A DNA stretch of 64,000 nt from NCBI GenBank assembly GCA_958298945.1, contig OY282607.1:31070500-31134499 (forward strand), given 5' to 3'. The notes below the pieces were generated by a model. It worked only from the letters and a program-made list of their open reading frames with translations. It did not search any database and had not been told where the DNA came from. This DNA is from Atherix ibis (Eukaryota; Arthropoda; Insecta; Diptera; Athericidae). Each line of letters begins with the position of its first letter. The stretch's first letter is position 1. The position numbers and the translations under genes were made by a program. Below, piece after piece: positions 50,501 through 63,846 of this stretch.

Positions 50501-53500
50501 GGGGATTTTGTTTATTTTTTCGAAGGGAATCTTACCGATTTGACTAGACATTAGTATCTATAATTTTATAATATGGTAAAAAAAATTGTTTGGTTCATCG
50601 TTGTTTTGCTAACCATTTTAATAATGTCCGTGAATAACATTTTAGTGAATTAAAATTTCAATAATGTAGAAAGGAAAAGTTATCGAAGATCGTTCAGCTT
50701 TACTATATTTTTGAGTTGAACACAGCGTTTCCCCTCAAAAAGCAAATTTTCTTGTGTGATACAGAATAAACATTAGGCCATTTCGAAATAAAATAATTTT
50801 TTTTATTTATTTTACTAGTTGGGGATTTTGTTTATTTTTTCGAAGGGAATCTTACCGATTTGACTAGACATTAGTATCTATAATTTTATAATATGGTAAA
50901 AAAAATTGTTTGGTTCATCGTTGTTTTGCTAACCATTTTAATAATGTCCGTGAATAACATTTTAGTGAATTAAAATTTCAATAATGTAGAAAGGAAAAGT
51001 TATCGAAGATCGTTCAGCTTTACTATATTTTTGACTTGAACACAGCGTTTCCCCTCAAAAAGCAAATTTTCTTGTGTGATACAGAATAAACATTAGGCCA
51101 TTTCGAAATAAAATAATTTTTTTTATTTATTTTACTAGTTGGGGATTTTGTTTATTTTTTCGAAGGGAATCTTACCGATTTGACTAGACATTAGTATCTA
51201 TAATTTTATAATATGGTAAAAAAAATTGTTTGGTTCATCGTTGTTTTGCTAACCATTTTAATAATGTCCGTGAATAACATTTTAGTGAATTAAAATTTCA
51301 ATAATGTAGAAAGGAAAAGTTATCGAAGATCGTTCAGCTTTACTATATTTTTGACTTGAACACAGCGTTTCCCCTCAAAAAGCAAATTTTCTTGTGTGAT
51401 ACAGAATAAACATTAGGCCATTTCGAAATAAAATAATTTTTTTTATCTATTTTACTAGTTGGGGATTTTGTTTATTTTTTCGAAGGGAATCTTACCGATT
51501 TGACTAGACATTAGTATCTATAATTTTATAATATGGTAAAAAAAATTGTTTGGTTCATCGTTGTTTTGCTAACCATTTTAATAATGTCCGTGAATAACAT
51601 TTTAGTGAATTAAAATTTCAATAATGTAGAAAGGAAAAGTTATCGAAGATCGTTCAGCTTTACTATATTTTTGAGTTGAACACAGCGTTTCCCCTCAAAA
51701 AGCAAATTTTCTTGTGTGATACAGAATAAACATTAGGCCATTTCGAAATAAAATAATTTTTTTTATTTATTTTACTAGTTGGGGATTTTGTTTATTTTTT
51801 CGAAGGGAATCTTACCGATTTGACTAGACATTAGTATCTATAATTTTATAATATGGTAAAAAAAATTGTTTGGTTCATCGTTGTTTTGCTAACCATTTTA
51901 ATAATGTCCGTGAATAACATTTTAGTGAATTAAAATTTCAATAATGTAGAAAGGAAAAGTTATCGAAGATCGTTCAGCTTTACTATATTTTTGAGTTGAA
52001 CACAGCGTTTCCCCTCAAAAAGCAAATTTTCTTGTGTGATACAGAATAAACATTAGGCCATTTCGAAATAAAATAATTTTTTTTATCTATTTTACTAGTT
52101 GGGATTTTGTTTATTTTTTCGAAGGGAATCTTACCGATTTGACTAGACATTAGTATCTATAATTTTATAATATGGTAAAAAAAATTGTTTGGTTCATCGT
52201 TGTTTTGCTAACCATTTTAATAATGTCCGTGAATAACATTTTAGTGAATTAAAATTTCAATAATGTAGAAAGGAAAAGTTATCGAAGATCGTTCAGCTTT
52301 ACTATATTTTTGAGTTGAACACAGCGTTTCCCCTCAAAAAGCAAATTTTCTTGTGTGATACAGAATAAACATTAGGCCATTTCGAAATAAAATAATTTTT
52401 TTTATTTATTTTACTAGTTGGGGATTTTGTTTATTTTTTCGAAGGGAATCTTACCGATTTGACTAGACATTAGTATCTATAATTTTATAATATGGTAAAA
52501 AAAATTGTTTGGTTCATCGTTGTTTTGCTAACCATTTTAATAATGTCCGTGAATAACATTTTAGTGAATTAAAATTTCAATAATGTAGAAAGGAAAAGTT
52601 ATCGAAGATCGTTCAGCTTTACTATATTTTTGAGTTGAACACAGCGTTTCCCCTCAAAAAGCAAATTTTCTTGTGTGATACAGAATAAACATTAGGCCAT
52701 TTCGAAATAAAATAATTTTTTTTATTTATTTTACTAGTTGGGGATTTTGTTTATTTTTTCGAAGGGAATCTTACCGATTTGACTAGACATTAGTATCTAT
52801 AATTTTATAATATGGTAAAAAAAATTGTTTGGTTCATCGTTGTTTTGCTAACCATTTTAATAATGTCCGTGAATAACATTTTAGTGAATTAAAATTTCAA
52901 TAATGTAGAAAGGAAAAGTTATCGAAGATCGTTCAGCTTTACTATATTTTTGAGTTGAACACAGCGTTTCCCCTCAAAAAGCAAATTTTCTTGTGTGATA
53001 CAGAATAAACATTAGGCCATTTCGAAATAAAATAATTTTTTTTATCTATTTTACTAGTTGGGATTTTGTTTATTTTTTCGAAGGGAATCTTACCGATTTG
53101 ACTAGACATTAGTATCTATAATTTTATAATATGGTAAAAAAAATTGTTTGGTTCATCGTTGTTTTGCTAACCATTTTAATAATGTCCGTGAATAACATTT
53201 TAGTGAATTAAAATTTCAATAATGTAGAAAGGAAAAGTTATCGAAGATCGTTCAGCTTTACTATATTTTTGAGTTGAACACAGCGTTTCCCCTCAAAAAG
53301 CAAATTTTCTTGTGTGATACAGAATAAACATTAGGCCATTTCGAAATAAAATAATTTTTTTTATCTATTTTACTAGTTGGGGATTTTGTTTATTTTTTCG
53401 AAGGGAATCTTACCGATTTGACTAGACATTAGTATCTATAATTTTATAATATGGTAAAAAAAATTGTTTGGTTCATCGTTGTTTTGCTAACCATTTTAAT

Positions 53501-56500
53501 AATGTCCGTGAATAACATTTTAGTGAATTAAAATTTCAATAATGTAGAAAGGAAAAGTTATCGAAGATCGTTCAGCTTTACTATATTTTTGACTTGAACA
53601 CAGCGTTTCCCCTCAAAAAGCAAATTTTCTTGTGTGATACAGAATAAACATTAGGCCATTTCGAAATAAAATAATTTTTTTTATCTATTTTACTAGTTGG
53701 GGATTTTGTTTATTTTTTCGAAGGGAATCTTACCGATTTGACTAGACATTAGTATCTATAATTTTATAATATGGTAAAAAAAATTGTTTGGTTCATCGTT
53801 GTTTTGCTAACCATTTTAATAATGTCCGTGAATAACATTTTAGTGAATTAAAATTTCAATAATGTAGAAAGGAAAAGTTATCGAAGATCGTTCAGCTTTA
53901 CTATATTTTTGAGTTGAACACAGCGTTTCCCCTCAAAAAGCAAATTTTCTTGTGTGATACAGAATAAACATTAGGCCATTTCGAAATAAAATAATTTTTT
54001 TTATTTATTTTACTAGTTGGGGATTTTGTTTATTTTTTCGAAGGGAATCTTACCGATTTGACTAGACATTAGTATCTATAATTTTATAATATGGTAAAAA
54101 AAATTGTTTGGTTCATCGTTGTTTTGCTAACCATTTTAATAATGTCCGTGAATAACATTTTAGTGAATTAAAATTTCAATAATGTAGAAAGGAAAAGTTA
54201 TCGAAGATCGTTCAGCTTTACTATATTTTTGACTTGAACACAGCGTTTCCCCTCAAAAAGCAAATTTTCTTGTGTGATACAGAATAAACATTAGGCCATT
54301 TCGAAATAAAATAATTTTTTTTATTTATTTTACTAGTTGGGGATTTTGTTTATTTTTTCGAAGGGAATCTTACCGATTTGACTAGACTTTAGTATCTATA
54401 ATTTTATAATATGGTAAAAAAAATTGTTTGGTTCATCGTAATTTTGCTAACCATTTTAATAATGTCCGTGAATAACATTTTAGTGAATTAAAATTTCAAT
54501 AATGTAGAAAGGAAAAGTTATCGAAGATCGTTCAGCTTTACTATATTTTTGAGTTGAACACAGCGTTTCCCCTCAAAAAGCAAATTTTCTTGTGTGATAC
54601 AGAATAAACAATAGGCCATTTCGAAATAAAATAATTTTTTTTATTTATTTTACTAGTTGGGGATTTTGTTTATTTTTTCGAAGGGAATCTTACCGATTTG
54701 ACTAGACATTAGTATCTATAATTTTATAATATGGTAAAAAAAATTGTTTGGTTCATCGTTGTTTTGCTAACCATTTTAATAATGTCCGTGAATAACATTT
54801 TAGTGAATTAAAATTTCAATAATGTAGAAAGGAAAAGTTATCGAAGATCGTTCAGCTTTACTATATTTTTGACTTGAACACAGCGTTTCCCCTCAAAAAG
54901 CAAATTTTCTTGTGTGATACAGAATAAACATTAGGCCATTTCGAAATAAAATAAATTTTTTTATCTAATTTAATAGTTGGGGATTTTGTTTATTTTTTCG
55001 AAGGGAATCTTACCGATTTGACTAGACATTAGTATCTATAATTTTATAATATGGTAAAAAAAATAGTTTGGTTCATCGTTGTTTTGCTAACCATTTTAAT
55101 AATGTCCCTGAATAACATTTTAGTAAATTAAAATTTCAATAATGTAGAAAGGAAAAGTTATCGACGATCGCTTTACTATATTTTTGAGTTGAACACAGCG
55201 TTTCCCCTCAAAAAGCAAATTTTCTTGTGTGATACAGAATAAACATTAGGCCATTTCGAAATAAAATAATTTTTTTTATCTATTTTACTAGTTGGGGATT
55301 TTGTTTATTTTTTCGAAGGGAATCTTACCGATTTGACTAGACATTAGTATCTATAATTTTATAATATGGTAAAAAAAATTGTTTGGTTCATCGTTGTTTT
55401 GCTAACCATTTTAATAATGTCCGTGAATAACATTTTAGTGAATTAAAATTTCAATAATGTAGAAAGGAAAAGTTATCGAAGATCGTTCAGCTTTACTATA
55501 TTTTTGACTTGAACACAGCGTTTCCCCTCAAAAAGCAAATTTTCTTGTGTGATACAGAATAAACATTAGGCCATTTCGAAATAAAATAATTTTTTTTATC
55601 TATTTTACTAGTTGGGGATTTTGTTTATTTTTTCGAAGGGAATCTTACCGATTTGACTAGACATTAGTATCTATAATTTTATAATATGGTAAAAAAAATT
55701 GTTTGGTTCATCGTTGTTTTGCTAACCATTTTAATAATGTCCGTGAATAACATTTTAGTGAATTAAAATTTCAATAATGTAGAAAGGAAAAGTTATCGAA
55801 GATCGTTCAGCTTTACTATATTTTTGACTTGAACACAGCGTTTCCCCTCAAAAAGCAAATTTTCTTGTGTGATACAGAATAAACATTAGGCCATTTCGAA
55901 ATAAAATAATTTTTTTTATTTATTTTACTAGTTGGGGATTTTGTTTATTTTTTCGAAGGGAATCTTACCGATTTGACTAGACATTAGTATCTATAATTTT
56001 ATAATATGGTAAAAAAAATTGTTTGGTTCATCGTTGTTTTGCTAACCATTTTAATAATGTCCGTGAATAACATTTTAGTGAATTAAAATTTCAATAATGT
56101 AGAAAGGAAAAGTTATCGAAGATCGTTCAGCTTTACTATATTTTTGACTTGAACACAGCGTTTCCCCTCAAAAAGCAAATTTTCTTGTGTGATACAGAAT
56201 AAACATTAGGCCATTTCGAAATAAAATAATTTTTTTTATCTATTTTACTAGTTGGGGATTTTGTTTATTTTTTCGAAGGGAATCTTACCGATTTGACTAG
56301 ACATTAGTATCTATAATTTTATAATATGGTAAAAAAAATTGTTTGGTTCATCGTTGTTTTGCTAACCATTTTAATAATGTCCGTGAATAACATTTTAGTG
56401 AATTAAAATTTCAATAATGTAGAAAGGAAAAGTTATCGAAGATCGTTCAGCTTTACTATATTTTTGAGTTGAACACAGCGTTTCCCCTCAAAAAGCAAAT

Positions 56501-59500
56501 TTTCTTGTGTGATACAGAATAAACATTAGGCCATTTCGAAATAAAATAATTTTTTTTATTTATTTTACTAGTTGGGGATTTTGTTTATTTTTTCGAAGGG
56601 AATCTTACCGATTTGACTAGACATTAGTATCTATAATTTTATAATATGGTAAAAAAAATTGTTTGGTTCATCGTTGTTTTGCTAACCATTTTAATAATGT
56701 CCGTGAATAACATTTTAGTGAATTAAAATTTCAATAATGTAGAAAGGAAAAGTTATCGAAGATCGTTCAGCTTTACTATATTTTTGAGTTGAACACAGCG
56801 TTTCCCCTCAAAAAGCAAATTTTCTTGTGTGATACAGAATAAACATTAGGCCATTTCGAAATAAAATAATTTTTTTTATCTATTTTACTAGTTGGGATTT
56901 TGTTTATTTTTTCGAAGGGAATCTTACCGATTTGACTAGACATTAGTATCTATAATTTTATAATATGGTAAAAAAAATTGTTTGGTTCATCGTTGTTTTG
57001 CTAACCATTTTAATAATGTCCGTGAATAACATTTTAGTGAATTAAAATTTCAATAATGTAGAAAGGAAAAGTTATCGAAGATCGTTCAGCTTTACTATAT
57101 TTTTGAGTTGAACACAGCGTTTCCCCTCAAAAAGCAAATTTTCTTGTGTGATACAGAATAAACATTAGGCCATTTCGAAATAAAATAAATTTTTTTATCT
57201 AATTTAATAGTTGGGGATTTTGTTTATTTTTTCGAAGGGAATCTTACCGATTTGACTAGACATTAGTATCTATAATTTTATAATATGGTAAAAAAAATAG
57301 TTTGGTTCATCGTTGTTTTGCTAACCATTTTAATAATGTCCCTGAATAACATTTTAGTAAATTAAAATTTCAATAATGTAGAAAGGAAAAGTTATCGACG
57401 ATCGTTCAGCTTTACTATATTTTTGAGTTGAACACAGCGTTTCCCCTCAAAAAGCAAATTTTCTTGTGTGATACAGAATAAACATTAGGCCATTTCGAAA
57501 TAAAATAATTTTTTTTATCTATTTTACTAGTTGGGGATTTTGTTTATTTTTTCGAAGGGAATCTTACCGATTTGACTAGACATTAGTATCTATAATTTTA
57601 TAATATGGTAAAAAAAATTGTTTGGTTCATCGTTGTTTTGCTAACCATTTTAATAATGTCCGTGAATAACATTTTAGTGAATTAAAATTTCAATAATGTA
57701 GAAAGGAAAAGTTATCGAAGATCGTTCAGCTTTACTATATTTTTGACTTGAACACAGCGTTTCCCCTCAAAAAGCAAATTTTCTTGTGTGATACAGAATA
57801 AACATTAGGCCATTTCGAAATAAAATAATTTTTTTTATTTATTTTACTAGTTGGGGATTTTGTTTATTTTTTCGAAGGGAATCTTACCGATTTGACTAGA
57901 CATTAGTATCTATAATTTTATAATATGGTAAAAAAAATTGTTTGGTTCATCGTTGTTTTGCTAACCATTTTAATAATGTCCGTGAATAACATTTTAGTGA
58001 ATTAAAATTTCAATAATGTAGAAAGGAAAAGTTATCGAAGATCGTTCAGCTTTACCATATTTTTGAGTTGAACACAGCGTTTCCCCTCAAAAAGCAAATT
58101 TTCTTGTGTGATACAGAATAAACATTAGGCCATTTCGAAATAAAATAATTTTTTTTATCTATTTTACTAGTTGGGGATTTTGTTTATTTTTTCGAAGGGA
58201 ATCTTACCGATTTGACTAGACATTAGTATCTATAATTTTATAATATGGTAAAAAAAATTGTTTGGTTCATCGTTGTTTTCCTAACCATTTTAATAATGTC
58301 CGTGAATAACATTTTAGTGAATTAAAATTTCAATAATGTAGAAAGGAAAAGTTATCGAAGATCGTTCAGCTTTACCATATTTTTGAGTTGAACACAGCGT
58401 TTCCCCTCAAAAAGCAAATTTTCTTGTGTGATACAGAATAAACATTAGGCCATTTCGAAATAAAATAATTTTTTTTATCTATTTTACTAGTTGGGGATTT
58501 TGTTTATTTTTTCGAAGGGAATCTTACCGATTTGACTAGACATTAGTATCTATAATTTTATAATATGGTAAACAAAATTGTTTGGTTCATCGTTGTTTTC
58601 CTAACCATTTTAATAATGTCCGTGAATAACATTTTAGTGAATTAAAATTTCAATAATGTAGAAAGGAAAAGTTATCGACGATCGTTCAGCTTTACTATAT
58701 TTTTGAGTTGAACACAGCGTTTCCCCTCAAAAAGCAAATTTTCTTGTGTGATACAGAATAAACATTAGGCCATTTCGAAATAAAATAAATTTTTTTATCT
58801 ATTTTAATAGTTGGGGATTTTGTTTATTTTTTCGAAGGGAATCTTACCGATTTGACTAGACATTAGTATCTATAATTTTATAATATGGTAAAAAAAATAG
58901 TTTGGTTCATCGTTGTTTTGCTAACCATTTTAATAATGTCCCTGAATAACATTTTAGTAAATTAAAATTTCAATAATGTAGAAAGGAAAAGTTATCGACG
59001 ATCGTTCAGCTTTACTATATTTTTGAGTTGAAAACAGCGTTTCTCCTCAAAAAGCAAATTTTCTTGTGTGATACACAATAAACATTAGGCCATTTCGAAA
59101 TAAAATAATTTTTTTTATCTATTTGACTAGTTGGGGATTTTGTTTATTTTTTCGAAGGGAATCTTACCGATTTGACTAGACATTAGTATCTATAATTTTA
59201 TAATATGGTAAAAAAAATAGTTTGGTTCATCGTTGTTTTGCTAACCATTTTAATAATGTCCCTGAATAACATTTTAGTAAATTAAAATTTCAATAATGTA
59301 GAAAGGAAAAGTTATCAACGATCGCTTTACTATATTTTTGAGTTGAACACAGCGTTTCCCTCAAAAAGCAAATTTTCTTGTGTGATACAGAATAAACATT
59401 AGGCCATTTCGAAATAAAATAATTTTTTTTATCTATTTTACTAGTTGGGGATTTTGTTTATTTTTTCGAAGGGAATCTTACCGATTTGACTAGACATTAG

Positions 59501-61136
59501 TATCTATAATTTTATAATATGGTAAAAAAAATTGTTTGGTTCATCGTTGTTTTGCTAACCATTTTAATAATGTCCGTGAATAACATTTTAGTGAATTAAA
59601 ATTTCAATAATGTAGAAAGGAAAAGTTATCGAAGATCGTTCAGCTTTACTATATTTTTGAGTTGAACACAGCGTTTCCCCTCAAAAAGCAAATTTTCTTG
59701 TGTGATACAGAATAAACATTAGGCCATTTCGAAATAAAATAATTTTTTTTATCTATTTTACTTGTTGGGGATTTTGTTTATTTTTTCGAAGGGAATCTTA
59801 CCGATTTGACTAGACATTAGTATCTATAATTTTATAATATGGTAAAAAAAATTGTTTGGTTCATCGTTGTTTTGCTAACCATTTTAATAATGTCCGTGAA
59901 TAACATTTTAGTGAATTAAAATTTCAATAATGTAGAAAGGAAAAGTTATCGAAGATCGTTCAGCTTTACTATATTTTTGAGTTGAACACAGCGTTTCCCC
60001 TCAAAAAGCAAATTTTCTTGTGTGATACAGAATAAACATTAGGCCATTTCGAAATAAAATAATTTTTTTTATCTATTTTACTTGTTGGGGATTTTGTTTA
60101 TTTTTTCGAAGGGAATCTTACCGATTTGACTAGACATTAGTATCTATAATTTTATAATATGGTAAAAAAAATTGTTTGGTTCATCGTTGTTTTGCTAACC
60201 ATTTTAATAATGTCCGTGAATAACATTTTAGTGAATTAAAATTTCAATAATGTAGAAAGGAAAAGTTATCGAAGATCGTTCAGCTTTACTATATTTTTGA
60301 GTTGAACACAGCGTTTCCCCTCAAAAAGCAAATTTTCTTGTGTGATACAGAATAAACATTAGGCCATTTCAAAATAAAATAATTTTTTTTATCTATTTTA
60401 CTAGTTGGGGATTTTGTTTATTTTTTCGAAGGGAATCTTACCGATTTGACTAGACATTAGTATCTATAATTTTATAATATGGTAAAAAAAATTGTTTGGT
60501 TCATCGTTGTTTTGCTAACCATTTTAATAATGTCCGTGAATAACATTTTAGTGAATTAAAATTTCAATAATGTAGAAAGGAAAAGTTATCGAAGATCGTT
60601 CAGCTTTACTATATTTTTGAGTTGAACACAGCGTTTCCCCTCAAAAAGCAAATTTTCTTGTGTGATACAGAATAAACATTAGGCCATTTCGAAATAAAAT
60701 AATTTTTTTTATCTATTTTACTAGTTGGGGATTTTGTTTATTTTTTCGAAGGGAATCTTACCGATTTGACTAGACATTAGTATCTATAATTTTATAATAT
60801 GGTAAAAAAAATTGTTTGGTTCATCGTTGTTTTGCTAACCATTTTAATAATGTCCGTGAATAACATTTTAGTGAATTAAAATTTCAATAATGTAGAAAGG
60901 AAAAGTTATCGAAGATCGTTCAGCTTTACTATATTTTTGAGTTGAACACAGCGTTTCCCCTCAAAAAGCAAATTTTCTTGTGTGATACAGAATAAACATT
61001 AGGCCATTTCGAAATAAAATAATTTTTTTTATTTATTTTACTAGTTGGGGATTTTGTTTATTTTTTCGAAGGGAATCTTACCGATTTGACTAGACATTAG
61101 TATCTATAATTTTATAATATGGTAAAAAAATTGTTT

Positions 61137-61437
61137 GGTTCATCGTTGTTTTGCTAACCATTTTAATAATGTCCGTGAATAACATTTTAGTGAATTAAAA
61201 TTTCAATAATGTAGAAAGGAAAAATTATCGAAGAATAATGTAGAAAGGAAAAGTTCCCCTCAAAAAGCAAATTTTCTTGTGTGATACAAAATAAACATTA
61301 GGCCATCTCGAAATAAAATTATTTTTTTTAATTTATTTTACTAGTTGGGGATTTTGTTTATTTTTTCGAAGGGAATCCTACCGATTTGACTAGACATTAG
61401 TATCTATAATTTTATAATATGGTAAAAAAAATTGTTT
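61137..61437 (+). repeat. Rearranged short monomer, first copy (301 bp)
   Basis: After TTATCGAAG the unit jumps back to repeat AATAATGTAGAAAGGAAAAG and then jumps ahead to TTCCCCTC, losing the GATCG...CAGCG segment. This is a combined small duplication and deletion. Confidence 0.9.
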
Positions 61438-63031
61438 GGTTCATCGTTGTTTTCCTAACCATTTTAATAATGTCCGTGAATAACATTTTAGTGAATTAAA
61501 ATTTCAATAATGTAGAAAGGAAAAGTTATCGAAGATCGTTCAGCTTTACCATATTTTTGAGTTGAACACAGCGTTTCCCCTCAAAAAGCAAATTTTCTTG
61601 TGTGATACAGAATAAACATTAGGCCATTTCGAAATAAAATAATTTTTTTTATATATTTTACTAGTTGGGGATTTTGTTTATTTTTTCGAAGGAAATCCTA
61701 CCGATTTGACTAGACATTAGTATCTATAATTTTATAATAAAAAAAATAGTTTGGTTCATCGTTGTTTTGCTAACCATTTTAATAATGTCCGTGAATAACA
61801 TTTTAGTAAATTAAAATTTCAATAATGTAGAAAGGAAAAGTTATCGACGATCGTTCAGCTTTACTATATTTTTGAGTTGAAAACAGCGTTTCTCCTCAAA
61901 AAGCAAATTTTCTTGTGTGATACACAATAAACATTAGGCCATTTCGAAATAAAATAATTTTTTTTATCTATTTGACTAGTTGGGGATTTTGTTTATTTTT
62001 TCGAAGGGAATCTTACCGATTTGACTAGACATTAGTATCTATAATTTTATAATATGGTAAAAAAAATTGTTTGGTTCATCGTTGTTTTGCTAACCATTTT
62101 AATAATGTCCGTGAATAACATTTTAGTGAATTAAAATTTCAATAATGTAGAAAGGAAAAGTTATCGAAGATCGTTCAGCTTTACTATATTTTTGAGTTGA
62201 ACACAGCGTTTCCCCTCAAAAAGCAAATTTTCTTGTGTGATACAGAATAAACATTAGGCCATTTCGAAATAAAATAATTTTTTTTATCTATTTTACTTGT
62301 TGGGGATTTTGTTTATTTTTTCGAAGGGAATCTTACCGATTTGACTAGACATTAGTATCTATAATTTTATAATATGGTAAAAAAAATTGTTTGGTTCATC
62401 GTTGTTTTGCTAACCATTTTAATAATGTCCGTGAATAACATTTTAGTGAATTAAAATTTCAATAATGTAGAAAGGAAAAGTTATCGAAGATCGTTCAGCT
62501 TTACTATATTTTTGAGTTGAACACAGCGTTTCCCCTCAAAAAGCAAATTTTCTTGTGTGATACAGAATAAACATTAGGCCATTTCGAAATAAAATAATTT
62601 TTTTTATCTATTTTACTTGTTGGGGATTTTGTTTATTTTTTCGAAGGGAATCTTACCGATTTGACTAGACATTAGTATCTATAATTTTATAATATGGTAA
62701 AAAAAATTGTTTGGTTCATCGTTGTTTTGCTAACCATTTTAATAATGTCCGTGAATAACATTTTAGTGAATTAAAATTTCAATAATGTAGAAAGGAAAAG
62801 TTATCGAAGATCGTTCAGCTTTACTATATTTTTGAGTTGAACACAGCGTTTCCCCTCAAAAAGCAAATTTTCTTGTGTGATACAGAATAAACATTAGGCC
62901 ATTTCAAAATAAAATAATTTTTTTTATCTATTTGACTAGTTGGGGATTTTGTTTATTTTTTCGAAGGGAATCTTACCGATTTGACTAGACATTAGTATCT
63001 ATAATTTTATAATATGGTAAAAAAATTGTTT

Positions 63032-63331
63032 GGTTCATCGTTGTTTTGCTAACCATTTTAATAATGTCCGTGAATAACATTTTAGTGAATTAAAATTTCA
63101 ATAATGTAGAAAGGAAAAGTTATCGAAGAATAATGTAGAAAGGAAAAGTTCCCCTCAAAAAGCAAATTTTCTTGTGTGATACAAAATAAACATTAGGCCA
63201 TTTCGAAATAAAATTATTTTTTTTAATTTATTTTACTAGTTGGGGATTTTGTTTATTTTTTCGAAGGGAATCCTACCGATTTGACTAGACATTAGTATCT
63301 ATAATTTTATAATATGGTAAAAAAATTGTTT
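63032..63331 (+). repeat. Rearranged short monomer, second copy (300 bp)
   Basis: It has the same compound junction as the copy at 61137, including the following AAAATTATTTTTTTTAATTT variant, so the two arose by block duplication and not independently. Confidence 0.9.
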
Positions 63332-63846
63332 GGTTCATCGTTGTTTTCCTAACCATTTTAATAATGTCCGTGAATAACATTTTAGTGAATTAAAATTTCA
63401 ATAATGTAGAAAGGAAAAGTTATCGAAGATCGTTCAGCTTTACTATATTTTTGAGTTGAAAACAGCGTTTCTCCTCAAAAAGCAAATTTTCTTGTGTGAT
63501 ACACAATAAACATTAGGCCATTTCGAAATAAAATAATTTTTTTTATCTATTTGACTAGTTGGGGATTTTGTTTATTTTTTCGAAGGGAATCTTACCGATT
63601 TGACTAGACATTAGTATCTATAATTTTATAATATGGTAAAAAAAATAGTTTGGTTCATCGTTGTTTTGCTAACCATTTTAATAATGTCCGTGAATAACAT
63701 TTTAGTGAATTAAAATTTCAATAATGTAGAAAGGAAAAGTTATCGACGATCGTTTAGCTTTACTATATTTTTGAGTTGAAAACAGCGTTTCCCCCTTAAA
63801 AAAGCAAATTTTCTTGTGTGATTACACAATAAACGTAAGGCCATTT

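Larger units (their letters stand above)
7372..63846 (+). repeat. Satellite array, about 175 head-to-tail monomers of 320 bp
   Basis: One tandem array runs 56.5 kb. Every monomer contains GGTTCATC; I located 175 copies, from 8045 to 63652. Spacing is 320 bp in most, 315 bp in about 20 (loss of TTCAG after GATCG), 319 bp where TTGGGG has become TTGGG, and unusual only at the edges. All copies have the same orientation. The array begins at AATAATTTTTTTT (7372) and ends after AGGCCATTT (63846), only about 11 bases apart in the unit, so it holds close to a whole number of monomers. Variable sites define monomer types: A[TAG/TTG/TTT]TTTGG, GTCC[C/G]TG with [TAAAT/TGAAT], CGA[A/C]GATCG, GG[CC/CT/TC]ATT, and TCTATTTTAC / TTTATTTTAC / TCTAATTTAA. 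No ORF of 60 codons is present. Confidence 0.98.
58904..63846 (+). repeat. Diverged right edge with duplicated block
   Basis: Two related blocks follow each other. Private alleles repeat with an offset of 2535 bp: TTACTTGTTGGGG at 59761/62296 and 60081/62616, and TTTCAAAATAAA at 60368/62903. A rearranged short monomer recurs at an offset of 1895 bp (61231/63126), so the second block has lost two monomers. GAAAACAGCGTTTCTCC and TACACAATAAAC, otherwise typical of the left edge, reappear at 59030, 61880 and 63460. Confidence 0.85.

Noticed and set aside
7372..63846. CRISPR-like array
   Set aside because: The whole 320-bp unit repeats with no unique spacers, in a eukaryotic setting.
7372..63846. 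CENP-B box in the monomer
   Set aside because: TTCGAAGGGAATCTTAC resembles the start of the mammalian box, but the essential CGGG part is absent. The nearby Tigger transposase with CENP-B-like domains is not evidence of binding.
7372..63846. Satellite derived from the Helitron or Tigger ends
   Set aside because: I found no shared stretch between the monomer and either element's termini; the Helitron is a clean insertion into a pre-existing monomer.
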